DNA from: an uncultured Dehalococcoidia bacterium
GTDB taxonomy: Bacteria > Chloroflexota > Dehalococcoidia > Lucifugimonadales > UBA3495
Direction of reading: 5' to 3'
NCBI GenBank assembly: GCA_958296225.1
Contig: OY282456.1
Span: 992,001-1,056,000, forward strand
DNA length: 64,000 nt
A model generated the notes under the pieces. The model was given only the letters and a program-made list of their open reading frames with translations, did not search any database and had not been told where the DNA came from. How positions within the stretch are numbered: position 1 is the stretch's first letter; each line of letters begins with the position of its first letter. Below, one piece after another: positions 16,233-24,367 of this stretch. Both the position numbers and the translations under genes were made by a program.

Positions 16233-18263
16233 TCAGCCGGCCACCCGCTTGCGGCGGTTGGCGATGTAATCGACGAGGACGTACTCGCCCAGATTTTCGC
16301 TGCTGCTGTAAAAGGCGCGGCCCCGGTTGATGCGGGTCATCCGGTCCACAAAGTTGACCAACTGGTAGCTGTTTTCCAGCATAAAGGTGTTGATAACGAT
16401 GCCTTCCTGGGTGCAGCGGCGCACCTCTTTCAGGGTTTCCAGCTCGGTGCGGTAGCTGGGCGGGTAGGAGAAGTAAGCCTGCTCGCCTTCCAGGTGGGCG
16501 GTAGGTTCGCCGTCGGTAATCACCAGGATTTGCCGGGTGCCGCCCTTTTCGCGGGCCAGCAGCTTCCGGGACAGCATCAGCGCATGGTGCAGGTTGGTGC
16601 CGGAGACCCAGTTGTTCCAGGTCAGCCCGGCCAAATCCTCCTCCTCCAATTCGCGGGCATAGTCGGAAAACCCGACCACGTGCAGCGTATCCCGGGGATA
16701 CTGCTGGCGGATGAGGGCAAACAGGGCCAGCGTAACCTTCTTGGCCGCCGACCAGTTGTTGAACAGGCCCATGGAGCGGCTCTGGTCAAGCAGGACGATA
16801 GTTGCGGCGCGGGTCATGTGCTCGTTGCGGTAGATTTCAAAATCGTCGGGGCGCAGCTTGACCGGCACTTGCGGCCCGCCCCGCACGATGGCGTTCTTAA
16901 CCGTGGTCTGCAAGTCCAGCTGCAGCGGGTCGCCAAACTCGTAGGTTTTGGTGTCGCCCAGCACGTCGCCGCCGGCGCCTCGGGTATCCAGGTCGTGGTT
17001 GCCCATGCGGTCTTTTTTGAGATGCTGGAACACCTCGCGCATCGCCTTCTGCCCGATGCGGCGGATGCCCCTGGCCGTAAGGGTCAGATTATCGTCGCCG
17101 GTGATGTAGCCGGCGTCTTTCAACAGTTGGCGCAGTCGGTCCAGTTCCTCCCAGGCGCGGCGCGCTTCCTCTCCCAGCAGCTCGGCCAGCTGCTCCGGGT
17201 CAACGTCGTCCAGGTTGCCGCTGCGCATCGCCTGCTGCAAGGACTGTTCCAGCTGGTCGAGGGACTGCATCTGCTGCATCGCCTCCATCGCCTGCTCCAG
17301 CGTCATACTGTCGTCCCCCAGGAACGGATACTGGCGGGCCAGTTCATCGGGTGGCAGCAAGGACTGCATCAGGCTGGCGAACTCGGACATCTCGTCCATC
17401 AGCCGGGGGTCCATAGCCGACTGCATGGCGTCTTCCAGTTCCCGCCGCGCTTCGGGGGAAAGGCTGTCCATCAGCGACTGCATCTGCGCCATTTGCTGCT
17501 GGATGCGTTCCATCAACTCGTCCAGGCTTTGGGGCGGGTTGTCGCCGAACATCGGCCCCCACTTCTGCATAAAGTTTTCAAAGCCGGGGTCACGGCCTTC
17601 CAGCCGGTCGCGGAGCATCTGGTTGAGATCGCGCATCATCTCGCGCATGGCCTCCATCTGCTCCGGCGTCATATTCTGCATCTGGTCGCGCATCTGCTGC
17701 GAAATGTTCTGGGCCATCTGGCTTTTCAGCAGGTCCAGCAATTCCTGGAACATCTGCTGCGCGTCCGGGTCCATAAAGTCGTAGTCCATCAAACCCTGAA
17801 TCTGCCCGCCCAGGCTGTCGGGCAGGTCGTCCAGCCGGTCCAGATTGCGTTGGGCGCGCTGTTGCAGCAGCCGGTTCAGCGCGCGCTGCTCTTCCTTGCC
17901 GGCCATATCGGCCGGTTCGGGCTGGCCGGCGGCCTCGTCCAGCCGACGCTGGATGCCGTCCCGTTCGGTGCGCAGGATGTTTTCCAGCCGCTCTTTCAGG
18001 TCATCTACCACCGAGTCCAGGTTGCTCTGCTGGAGTTGCTGGCGTCGCTGGTTTTTGAGCCGTTCCATCAGCTGGCGCAGGTTGGGCATCTGCGCGCCGT
18101 CGCGGTTCTGCATCCCGTTGCGGAAAAGTTCGCGCAGCGCACGGGCCAGGTCTCCGTGCTGCAGCAGGTCGTCGGACAGCGCATCCATAATCTCGCTGGC
18201 ATCGACGTCAAAAATCTGTTGGGTGCCATCCCAATGGGAGTAACGATAGCGTTGGTACAGCAT
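16233..18263 (-). CDS. large protein with C-terminal von Willebrand factor A domain
   Basis: 676 residues from ATG 18263 with GGAGG six bases upstream. Residues of about 60-400 are extremely Gln/Met/Leu/Asp-rich and helical (repeats such as MQNMTPEQMEAMREMMRDL), then a VWA domain fills the last 200 residues. Its MIDAS is complete: DQSRSMG, SGTNLHHAL and ITDGEP. Proteins of this type normally act with a MoxR-type AAA ATPase in metal insertion or complex remodelling. No MoxR gene lies in this window, so any partner is encoded elsewhere. No signal peptide or membrane segment is evident. Confidence 0.85.
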   Translation of the reverse strand: MLYQRYRYSHWDGTQQIFDVDASEIMDALSDDLLQHGDLARALRELFRNGMQNRDGAQMPNLRQLMERLKNQRRQQLQQSNLDSVVDDLKERLENILRTERDGIQRRLDEAAGQPEPADMAGKEEQRALNRLLQQRAQRNLDRLDDLPDSLGGQIQGLMDYDFMDPDAQQMFQELLDLLKSQMAQNISQQMRDQMQNMTPEQMEAMREMMRDLNQMLRDRLEGRDPGFENFMQKWGPMFGDNPPQSLDELMERIQQQMAQMQSLMDSLSPEARRELEDAMQSAMDPRLMDEMSEFASLMQSLLPPDELARQYPFLGDDSMTLEQAMEAMQQMQSLDQLEQSLQQAMRSGNLDDVDPEQLAELLGEEARRAWEELDRLRQLLKDAGYITGDDNLTLTARGIRRIGQKAMREVFQHLKKDRMGNHDLDTRGAGGDVLGDTKTYEFGDPLQLDLQTTVKNAIVRGGPQVPVKLRPDDFEIYRNEHMTRAATIVLLDQSRSMGLFNNWSAAKKVTLALFALIRQQYPRDTLHVVGFSDYARELEEEDLAGLTWNNWVSGTNLHHALMLSRKLLAREKGGTRQILVITDGEPTAHLEGEQAYFSYPPSYRTELETLKEVRRCTQEGIVINTFMLENSYQLVNFVDRMTRINRGRAFYSSSENLGEYVLVDYIANRRKRVAG

Positions 18264-18345
18264 TGGCGACCTCCGGCCGGGCCGGCGCGGGTGCGGCTTG
18301 GGGATGCGGCGATGATAACACAGGCCGCCGCCGCCGGACGGCCGG

Positions 18346-18867
18346 CTAGACCACCTGCGCGCCCAGGATTTTGCCGATGTGCCCCAAAGCCCAGCGGTGC
18401 GCGTCGGCGTCAAAGGACGCCACGCAGTCGGTTGGAATCTCCACCGGGTAGTCCCGGTTGCGGGCGTCGGCGGTGGTGTGCAGCACACAAATATCGGTGC
18501 AAACGCCGCAAATAATTATCTTGTCGGGATGCAGCGCCGCCACCCGCTCCCCCAGGTCGGTATTGAAAAACCCGCTGTAACGGTTCTTGGGAATGACGTT
18601 AGCCGCGCTAACCCACTCGCCCAGCTCCGGGATGACTTCCGGCTCCTCGGTGCCGATGACGCAATGCACCGGGAACATCTGAAACTCCAGGTCGTCGGGC
18701 AGGTGGTGGTCGGAAACGAACAGGATGGCGGAACCGGCCTCAGCTTCCCGCCGCAGCAGGTCGCGGACGGGATTGATGATGCTGCGCGCATCGCCGCCGC
18801 AATACAGGTTATGACCCGGTTCCAGAAACCCGCGCACCATATCGATTACCAGGACTACATTCGGCAT
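18346..18867 (-). CDS. isochorismatase-family cysteine hydrolase (nicotinamidase-like)
   Basis: 173 residues, start at 18867 after GGAGGTGA. The catalytic triad of the family is visible: D9 (VLVIDMVRGF), K93 or nearby (IPKNRYSGFF) and the Cys in ICGVCTDICVLHT (about residue 120). A metal site may come from D and H in FVSDHHLPDD. Nicotinamidase, N-carbamoylsarcosine amidase and related amide hydrolases share this fold; SDHHLPDD resembles nicotinamidases. Separated from the VWA gene by 82 bp, possibly cotranscribed. Confidence 0.88.
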   Translation of the reverse strand: MPNVVLVIDMVRGFLEPGHNLYCGGDARSIINPVRDLLRREAEAGSAILFVSDHHLPDDLEFQMFPVHCVIGTEEPEVIPELGEWVSAANVIPKNRYSGFFNTDLGERVAALHPDKIIICGVCTDICVLHTTADARNRDYPVEIPTDCVASFDADAHRWALGHIGKILGAQVV

Positions 18868-18929
18868 TTGCGCTCACCTCCGGCAACGATAGGCGCAGTT
18901 TAGCGCAATCGGGAACCGACGCCTAACTT

Positions 18930-19110
18930 GAACCGCGCTGAAAAGCCCTCTCCCCTTGCGGGAGATGGGCAGCGCCACCACGCCCACCTGCTGCATAGGC
19001 GGTGATGCCTCTCCCCTTGCGGGAGAGGGGCAGCGCTCCTGCTCCGCCGCAAAGAATCCGGCTCAAAATCCCGTCCATCCCCGTAAATTCGTAACTTCCG
19101 GCCTGGACTT
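18930..19110. repeat. dispersed repeat block with CTCTCCCCTTGCGGGAGAG palindromes
   Basis: Two direct copies of CTCTCCCCTTGCGGGAGA-GGGCAGCGC about 64 bp apart, then AAAATCCCGTCCATCCCCGTAAATTCG. The first motif recurs at about 20670, 37010, 55310-55440 and 58600; the second resembles sequence at 25250-25310. No gene is apparent from 18868 to the tRNA. Confidence 0.6.
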
Positions 19111-19256
19111 TGCCAAGGCCCGGCGCTGATCGGCAGGACGATTGCAAAGCTGGTCTGACCGGGGCTACCGGGTGGAGCAAAGAACAATCAAACGGGTGCA
19201 TCCATGACCGCAGCGACCGGGTATGGCGAACGGTTCTCAGCGCTGAGCCAAAAAAT

Positions 19257-19331
19257 TGGCTCCCCCGGCAGGATTCGAACCTGCGACCTAGCGGTTAACA
19301 GCCGCCCGCTCTACCGCTGAGCTACAGGGGA
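19257..19331 (-). tRNA. tRNA-Asn (anticodon GTT)
   Basis: 75-nt cloverleaf with encoded CCA. Acceptor TCCCCTG pairs with CGGGGGA, the anticodon loop is CTGTTAA, and the T arm contains GGTTCGAATCC. A transposon inserted about 80 bp beyond its 5' end. Confidence 0.95.
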
Positions 19332-19490
19332 GCATAATGCCGGCGCGGTTACTCCGGCTCAAATCAATTCTAGCACCAACCGGGGCCGGTGGCAAGCAAC
19401 CTCGCCGCCGGGGTAGCGTTCCGTTTTAGGTGGTTTAGTTGTAGGATGGCTGCAAATACCGGCTCCGGAGTCAGAGGGAGGGGCGCTGCC

Positions 19491-19778
19491 ATGGGACTGC
19501 TTTACGACTTGGAAACCCGGCTGGAGCAGCAGATACCCGTCCAGCTGCAACAGTCGTTGCAGCTGGCTTTGGATGATTACCAGCCCCTCTGCCCGGACTG
19601 CGGTTTAGCGATGCACCGGCATCATCGGTACGCCCGTACTATCACCACCCGCTATGGGGCAATTCGGTTGCAGATGCCCGTGTTCCGCTGCGGCCAGTGC
19701 GGCCGGATGGCCAGCGGCGCCGACCTGCTGGGCGAAGCAGAACGTCATCAAAGGTACTCAAAAAAACCCGGGAACTAG
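19491..19778 (+). CDS. transposase ORF A (zinc-ribbon/DNA-binding part)
   Basis: 95 residues from ATG 19491, preceded by GGGAGGGG. It contains a CPDCGL and an FRCGQCGR pair, a likely zinc ribbon for DNA binding, in a context (RHHRYARTITTRYGAIRL) common to transposases with multi-Cys N-termini. The frame ends shortly after the slippery sequence A AAA AAA C at 19760-19766. A -1 slip there joins it to ORF B to give the full transposase of about 327 residues. Confidence 0.85.
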   Translation: MGLLYDLETRLEQQIPVQLQQSLQLALDDYQPLCPDCGLAMHRHHRYARTITTRYGAIRLQMPVFRCGQCGRMASGADLLGEAERHQRYSKKPGN

Positions 19779-20473
19779 CCATCAAACTGGCGGCGCAGGG
19801 GTTGAGCTACGCCCAGAGCGGCCAGTGGTTCGGGTTCGTTAAAAGCACCATGTGCCGCTGGCTGCGACGGGAGCCAATAGCGCAGCCGGAGTTGCGGGGG
19901 CGGGTGTTGGAGCTCGACGGATTGTGGACCAGAACGCGGGCCGGAGCTACGGAATTGAAGGTCATCCGAGATGAAAACGGCGTGGCTCTGGGGGCCTTTG
20001 GAGGTTGGGCAGGGGTGATTGACCAGGCCTGGCGGCAGGGAGCGGTTCAGCCGGCGCATCTGGTGAGCGACGGGGATGCGGCCATCGCCGCGGGCATCCG
20101 GATGGTCTATGGCCGGCAAGCGCCCCACCAGCTCTGCCATTTTCACCTGCTGCGGGAGTACCGGCGGAACATTGGGGAGACTGGTTGGCGGGAGGCGCGG
20201 CGACTGCTGGCGTCGTCCGGCCTGGCGGAGGCCCGGGGCTATGCGGCGCGGGTGGCCGCGTTGACCGGAGGCCAGGGGACGTACTGGTGTCGGAAAGCCC
20301 TGGAGAAAGGACTGCGCCATTTAGCCACCGGGCAAGCGCGATTCAAGACAACCTCCCCTTTGGAACGGCACAACCGGGAGTTGCGGCGGCGGGAAAAGAT
20401 GGGCACCGTATGGACACCGCACAACCTGCTGGTATTGCTCCAAAACCGGGGCCTGCTCAACCAAACCACCTAA
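19697..20473 (+). CDS. transposase ORF B (DDE catalytic part), expressed by -1 frameshift
   Basis: The frame is open from 19697 but is probably entered at 19766 after the slip. A helix-turn-helix-like segment (LSYAQSGQWFGFVKSTMCRWL) is followed by the catalytic signature: D in LELDGLW, D in LVSDGDAA and E in SPLERHNRELRRRE, with a CHFHLLREYRRN segment between. These are the acidic triad of a DDE transposase. The stop lies inside the right inverted repeat region, as often in compact IS. It should act on its own ends and, by sequence identity of TIRs, on the nearby MITE-like elements. Confidence 0.85.
   Translation: MRPDGQRRRPAGRSRTSSKVLKKTRELAIKLAAQGLSYAQSGQWFGFVKSTMCRWLRREPIAQPELRGRVLELDGLWTRTRAGATELKVIRDENGVALGAFGGWAGVIDQAWRQGAVQPAHLVSDGDAAIAAGIRMVYGRQAPHQLCHFHLLREYRRNIGETGWREARRLLASSGLAEARGYAARVAALTGGQGTYWCRKALEKGLRHLATGQARFKTTSPLERHNRELRRREKMGTVWTPHNLLVLLQNRGLLNQTT
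19760..19766 (+). promoter_or_regulatory. programmed -1 ribosomal frameshift site
   Basis: Seven A residues in the correct phase (TC A AAA AAA CCC). A -1 slip changes reading from KKPGN-stop to KKTREL and continues through ORF B. Confidence 0.75.
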
Positions 20474-20495
20474 AACGGAACGCTACCCGCCGCCG

Positions 20496-20620
20496 GGGTA
20501 GCGTTGCAATTTAGGTGGTTTAACATTCGGAACGGTAGGGGCGACCTCATGAGTCGTGCCTATGCCCGCCGTCAAAACGACGGTATAGCGCCTCAAACCA
20601 CCGAAAACGAAACGCTACCC
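20496..20620. mobile_element. MITE-like element, 125 bp
   Basis: Ends GGGTAGCGTTGCAATTTAGG and (reverse) GGGTAGCGTTTCGTTTTCGG match the insertion sequence ends. It is flanked on both sides by GCCGCCG and sits in tandem with the insertion sequence. No coding capacity. Confidence 0.7.
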
Positions 20621-20779
20621 GCCGCCGGGGCAGCGTTCCGTTTTCGGTGGTCGGGGTTTTGCAAAGTCATTAAAGCCCTCTCCCGCAAGGGGAGAGGGTT
20701 GGGAGAGGGGTAGCGCTCCCGCTCCGGCGCCCGCAAAACCCGCCCCCCGCACTTTGCACCTGCCCACTGACAACCCCCT

Positions 20780-20808
20780 TTGACAACCGCGAACATAAGT
20801 CCTATACT
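20780..20808 (+). promoter_or_regulatory. sigma70-like promoter of cassette copy 1
   Basis: TTGACA (20780-20785), 17-bp spacer, TATACT (20803-20808). The same boxes and spacing occur in copies 2 and 3. Transcription would start about 20815, a few bases before a GTG at 20821. Confidence 0.75.
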
Positions 20809-20814
20809 GCAACC

Positions 20815-21105
20815 TGTCACGTGAATCTCAGTCCCGCCAGAGGTCAACCCGGTCGTCAACGGCCAGTCAGCACAAAATCGCATACCGGCGTCGTGGAGAC
20901 CCCTCGTCCAATGCTTACGCGAGTACGGTCTAACCGGCCAACAGCGACTGCCACCGCGCTGCGTGGCTGCGCTTTCAAAGCGCAGTTCACGAACCATCGG
21001 AGCAAAACTTTGCGTAAATCCCCCGGCCGTGGGGCTGACAATGACCGGTAACCTCTGGCTCGCCCACCGCATCCCGCCAACCACCTAAACCAGCAAAAGG
21101 ACGCA
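20815..21105 (+). ncRNA. conserved leader / candidate structured RNA, copy 1
   Basis: Nucleotide sequence is conserved in three cassettes, but single-base indels (AACCCGG versus AACCGG; CACAAAATC versus CACAAAAATC; GCGCTTTCAAAGCGC versus GCGCCTTAAAGCGC) break every reading frame between copies, arguing for RNA rather than protein. Possible hairpins are TGCGCTTTCAAAGCGCA, GCCAC-CGCGCTGC-GTGGC and CCCC-CGGCCG-TGGGG. Function unknown. Confidence 0.45.
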
Positions 21106-21111
21106 TTGCCA

Positions 21112-21474
21112 ATGAACCCAGCCCACCACCTCAATCGCAGCCGCCATTACCTCAACTTTATCCCCGCCAACATCGCCCCCGGCGATTACGCCCGCGCCGC
21201 CCGTGCCTTGTGCCGGTCGGTCAGCCACGCCGTAACCGCCGCCGCCGTCCACTGGCATCATCGCCGCGACACCCGGCGACGCCTGCGCCTGGTCGTCGGC
21301 CGCGTTCCGTTTCAGGTGGTGGGGCTTTGCAAAGTCAGGGATGCCGCTCTTGCCGTTCCTGGATTCCCGCTTTCGCAGGAACGGGGAATAACCAAACGAC
21401 CTGAAACGGAACGCTGCCCACCGCCGGGAATACCGCGTTTCAGCAGGACTTGCCGGCCCGACAGCACGGGTTGA
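21112..21474 (+). CDS. small helical protein of cassette copy 1 (C-terminus altered by MITE)
   Basis: Starts at ATG 21112 after AAAAGGA. The first 62 residues (MNPAHHLNRSRHYLNFIPAN, then GDYARAARALCRSVSHAVTA and AAVHWHHRRDTRRRLRL) match the ORF at 59080 nearly residue for residue and look like a basic helical protein with several His. At 21298, exactly where conservation ends, a MITE-like sequence begins and the remaining 59 residues are translated repeat DNA. I do not recognise a family. The intact length is unknown because both copies are interrupted. Confidence 0.5.
   Translation: MNPAHHLNRSRHYLNFIPANIAPGDYARAARALCRSVSHAVTAAAVHWHHRRDTRRRLRLVVGRVPFQVVGLCKVRDAALAVPGFPLSQERGITKRPETERCPPPGIPRFSRTCRPDSTG
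21298..21419. mobile_element. MITE-like element A, 122 bp
   Basis: Shares with elements B (58392-58515) and C (59294-59417) the TIRs and the interior GCAAAGTCAGGGATGCCGCT...GTTCCTGGATTCCCGC...GGGAATAACC. The interior contains a REP-like palindrome. Confidence 0.75.
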
Positions 21475-21649
21475 TGGTCGAAGCCCAGGCGCGTAAGTCC
21501 TGTGACCACGAAAAGACGCTGCCGGCGCCGGCGCGGTAGGCGGGTCATTCTTGTGATAAACTGGCGGCGGCAAGGCGCAATGCGCCAACGGGGAATAGCG
21601 CAAAAGCGGATATGTCAGCTAAAACTTCGCGATTCTGCAAGGCACGGCT

Positions 21650-22078
21650 ATGAAAATTGCGATTGGTTCCGACCACGCCGGGTTTGAGTACAAGGCCAGG
21701 CTGCTGGCGCTGCTGGCTTATCTGGGACACGATGCGGTTGATTACGGAGCCTACTCCGACGAGACTACGGATTACCCGCTGTGGATTCGCCCGGTGGCCG
21801 CCGCCGTGGCCCGGGGCGACGTTGACCGGGGCATCATCCTGGGCGGCTCCGGCAACGGGGAGGCCATCGTCGCCAACCGCGTCCCCGGCGTGCGGTGTAC
21901 CCTGTGCTGGAACGCCGAGTCCGCGCGCTATGGGCGGGAGCACAACGATTCTAACGTGCTCTCCATGGGGCAGCGATTGGTGCCCTGGGAGACGGCCCGG
22001 GAAATTGTGGACGTGTGGCTGACGACCGAGTTTGAGGGCGGGCGACACCTGCGGCGGATTAATCAGATAGACGGGTAA
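21650..22078 (+). CDS. rpiB: ribose-5-phosphate isomerase B / LacAB-family isomerase
   Basis: 142 residues, start ATG 21650 with AAGG eight bases upstream. MKIAIGSDHAGFEYK, the anion hole GGSGNGEAIVANRVPGVRC (actinobacterial-type RpiB has GGSGNGE) and REHNDSNVLSMGQRL are all diagnostic. Converts ribose 5-phosphate and ribulose 5-phosphate in the pentose phosphate pathway. The usual catalytic Cys of the RpiB/LacAB group is replaced in this subgroup, where a Glu in GNGE serves. The length is typical. No linked pathway gene. Confidence 0.9.
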   Translation: MKIAIGSDHAGFEYKARLLALLAYLGHDAVDYGAYSDETTDYPLWIRPVAAAVARGDVDRGIILGGSGNGEAIVANRVPGVRCTLCWNAESARYGREHNDSNVLSMGQRLVPWETAREIVDVWLTTEFEGGRHLRRINQIDG

Positions 22079-22186
22079 CGGCCGGCGTTGGTCAGACGCG
22101 GCCCTCCCGACTTTGTGCCGCCGCCGTGTTATTATGAGCCGCCGGAATGAAAGCGGACGCCCCGTTCTATAAGGAGGACATGGCGA

Positions 22187-22987
22187 ATGGCGACAAACGC
22201 TCAAGCATGGACTGAAGAATTCGTAGAGGCCGCGGGCGCCACGCTCCAACTGGCCAGGGGCGGGAGTGGCGAAACGCTGCTGCTGCTCCACGATGAGTTG
22301 GGCCACCACGGCCGGCTCCGGTATCACGAGGCCCTGGCCCAGGACTACAGTGTTTACGTCCCCTCCCACCCCGGCTTCGGTGGCACGGAACGCCAGGAAT
22401 GGATAATGAATATCCGCGACCTGGCCGGCTGGTACCTGGAAGCCATTGAGGACCTGGGATTGGAACCGGTCAACCTGGTCGGCTTCTCCCTGGGCGGCTG
22501 GCTGGCGGCGGAGATGGCCGCGATGTCGCCCAACCTGTTCCGGAAGCTGGTGCTGGTCGCCCCGGCGGGAATCAAACCCCCCACCGGCGAAATCTACGAT
22601 ATGTTCCTGGCGGTGTCCCGGGAATTTTTGGCGGCGGGATTTTACGACCCGGAAAACACGCCGGAGTTCCGGCAGGTCTGCCCTGATGAACCCAGCCCCG
22701 AACTGAACGAGGCGTGGGAGGTGGCCCGCGAGGAAGCCTGCCGGCTGAGCTGGCGTCCCTATATGTACTACCCCGGCCTGCCCCACCTGCTCCACCGGCT
22801 CAAGCGTCTGCCTACCCAGATTATCTGGGGGCGGAACGACAGCATAATCCCCGTCAGCGCCAGCCAGGTCTATCACGAGTCGATACCCGGCTCCCGCGTC
22901 AGCGTGCTGGAAAACTGCGGGCATCACCCCGAACTGGAAAAGCCCGACGAATTCGTGCGTCTGGTCAAGGACTTCCTGTCGTCTTAG
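22187..22987 (+). CDS. alpha/beta hydrolase
   Basis: 266 residues from ATG 22187 with AAGGAGGA upstream (an out-of-frame ATG lies 7 bases earlier). The catalytic triad reads S in VGFSLGGWLA (about residue 104), D in IWGRNDSIIP and H in ENCGHHPELEKP. The N-terminal LLLLHDELGHHGR takes the place of the usual HG oxyanion motif. C-C bond hydrolases and lactonases of this family look similar; substrate unknown. The next gene, an LLM oxidoreductase, begins 57 bp downstream with its own ribosome site, so the two may form an operon. Confidence 0.9.
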   Translation: MATNAQAWTEEFVEAAGATLQLARGGSGETLLLLHDELGHHGRLRYHEALAQDYSVYVPSHPGFGGTERQEWIMNIRDLAGWYLEAIEDLGLEPVNLVGFSLGGWLAAEMAAMSPNLFRKLVLVAPAGIKPPTGEIYDMFLAVSREFLAAGFYDPENTPEFRQVCPDEPSPELNEAWEVAREEACRLSWRPYMYYPGLPHLLHRLKRLPTQIIWGRNDSIIPVSASQVYHESIPGSRVSVLENCGHHPELEKPDEFVRLVKDFLSS

Positions 22988-23044
22988 GAAATCCCTCGTT
23001 ATGGTAAAATCCCATTCGCAGCCGGAGCCGGAAGGAGAGACAAA

Positions 23045-24343
23045 ATGTTCATTGGATATTTCACCGAGAGGCCCTACCAGGACCCCAAGTCCGGGTATTT
23101 CGGGGCCACCGGCAAGCCAATCATGGACCTGAACGTCAGCAACGAGATTTATGACGCCGAGTTGGGGGCCTCCCTCTACAACCGTTACCTGGACGAGAAA
23201 ATTTACGCCGAGGAGATGGGCTTTGACGGCCTGATGCTCAACGAACACCACAGCACCCCCTTTTGCATGGGCGGCGCCATGAACGTGGAGGCGTCAATTC
23301 TGGCCCGCATCACCCAACGGGCCAAGATTGTGCTGCTTGGCAACATCATACCCATCTGGGATGACCCGCTCTGGCTGGTGGAGCAGCTGGCCATGATTGA
23401 CATGATTTCCCACGGCCGGCTGGTATCCGGCTGGGTGCGCGGCACCGGACGCGAGAGCGTGGCCCACAACGTCGAGCCGCACTACAACTGGGAGCGGTTC
23501 CAGGAAGCCCACGAGCTGATTGTCAAGGCGTGGACTACCCCCGGCCCCTTCCGCTGGGAGGGCAAGCATTACCAGTTCCGGCACGTCAACCCTTGGGTCA
23601 AGCCCTACCAGAAGCCGCACCCTCCCATCTGGCTGCCGGGCGTGGTCAGCCGCGATTCCCTGATGTGGGCCGCCGAGCAGCGCATCCCCTACATTATGCT
23701 CGCCACGGAGATGGAACCCACCAGGCAGGCTTTCCAGCTTTACCACGACACGGCTGCGGAGCTGGGCTACCAGTCCGGGCCGCAGAACATCGGCTATCTT
23801 TGGAAGGTTCACGTCGATGAGACCGAAGAACTGGCCGAACAGGCGGGCCGCAAGTACGTGCAGGGGCCCAGCAATCCCTTCCTGGCCGGCAACGAAGGCA
23901 CTACCAACCAGGCCCTGCTCCACCTGCCCGGCCTGACTTCCCGCCGGAGAGTGCTGCCCACGCAGGCCGTCGCTACCCAGGCTCGCGGCGGCAGCGCCGG
24001 CCCGGGCGGAGTCCTGTCCCGTCCCTACGAACAGCAAATCCAGGACTACACCATCATATCCGGCACGCCGGACACCGTAATCCCCAAGATCCGCCACGTC
24101 CTGGAAACCATCCGCCCCGGCAGCATCTTCTTCTGGGACGGCGACGGAGCGATGACCCACGACGACGCTATGCGCAGCCTGCGGCTGATGGGACAGGAAG
24201 TCCTGCCCGCAGTTCGTGAGATAGCCGACGAACTGGAGTTGCCCGGCCCATTCGAGATTGACCCCGCCACCAGCAAGCCCTATGAGGCCCAAACTAACGG
24301 CCCCGCCCCGGTTGCCACTGGAGAAACTGCCGCGAACGCATAA
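23045..24343 (+). CDS. LLM-class flavin-dependent oxidoreductase
   Basis: 432 residues, start at 23045 after GGAAGGAGAGAC. Bacterial luciferase-like TIM barrel: the N-terminal FIGYFTERPYQD, FDGLMLNEHHS (about residue 60), ARITQRAKIVLLGNIIP and HGRLVSGWVRGTGRE are typical of the LLM superfamily using FMN or F420. A 30-residue tail rich in Ala/Pro/Thr is low in complexity. Such enzymes oxygenate or desulfurise organic compounds; expansion of this family is known in marine Chloroflexota. Probably cotranscribed with the preceding hydrolase and ended by a strong hairpin. Confidence 0.88.
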   Translation: MFIGYFTERPYQDPKSGYFGATGKPIMDLNVSNEIYDAELGASLYNRYLDEKIYAEEMGFDGLMLNEHHSTPFCMGGAMNVEASILARITQRAKIVLLGNIIPIWDDPLWLVEQLAMIDMISHGRLVSGWVRGTGRESVAHNVEPHYNWERFQEAHELIVKAWTTPGPFRWEGKHYQFRHVNPWVKPYQKPHPPIWLPGVVSRDSLMWAAEQRIPYIMLATEMEPTRQAFQLYHDTAAELGYQSGPQNIGYLWKVHVDETEELAEQAGRKYVQGPSNPFLAGNEGTTNQALLHLPGLTSRRRVLPTQAVATQARGGSAGPGGVLSRPYEQQIQDYTIISGTPDTVIPKIRHVLETIRPGSIFFWDGDGAMTHDDAMRSLRLMGQEVLPAVREIADELELPGPFEIDPATSKPYEAQTNGPAPVATGETAANA

Positions 24344-24367
24344 GACCGTTGCGGCCAGGCAAACCTT

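Larger units (their letters stand above)
19411..20488 (+). mobile_element. insertion sequence, 1078 bp, -1 frameshift transposase
   Basis: Bounded by 26-bp perfect inverted repeats at 19411-19436 and 20463-20488 (GGGTAGCGTTCCGTTTTAGG followed by TGGTTT). The 7-bp sequence GCCGCCG lies directly outside both ends, consistent with a target duplication, and appears again at 20621-20627. It encodes two overlapping frames joined by an A7 slippery site. The same end sequence bounds many short elements in this window. Family not assigned; the layout (zinc-finger ORF A, DDE ORF B, -1 frameshift) resembles IS1-type organisation but the proteins look different. Confidence 0.88.
20628..21419 (+). mobile_element. 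TIR-bounded cassette, copy 1 (promoter, leader, small ORF)
   Basis: Begins GGGCAGCGTTCCGTTTTCGG and ends CCTGAAACGGAACGCTGCCC, TIRs like those of the insertion sequence. Inside are the palindrome CCCTCTCCCGCAAGGGGAGAGGG, a promoter at 20780-20808, a conserved leader of about 290 nt and a small ORF at 21112. A MITE-like sequence (21298-21419) forms the right end. About 95 percent identical leader sequence recurs at 36530-36890 and 58740-59070. Confidence 0.75.

Noticed and set aside
16203..18515. Plus-strand 770-codon frame opposite the VWA gene
   Set aside because: Antisense of a Gln/Met/Leu-rich sequence gives His/Gln/Leu repeats; the minus strand has an intact MIDAS.
20821..21051. Possible leaderless protein starting at GTG just after the cassette promoter
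   Set aside because: The corresponding frames in the other two copies diverge after about 10-20 residues through single-base indels, so a conserved protein is unlikely; kept as candidate RNA.
21545..23251. Minus-strand open frame of 568 codons opposite rpiB and the hydrolase
   Set aside because: Both plus-strand genes have clear motifs and ribosome sites; the antisense product has none.
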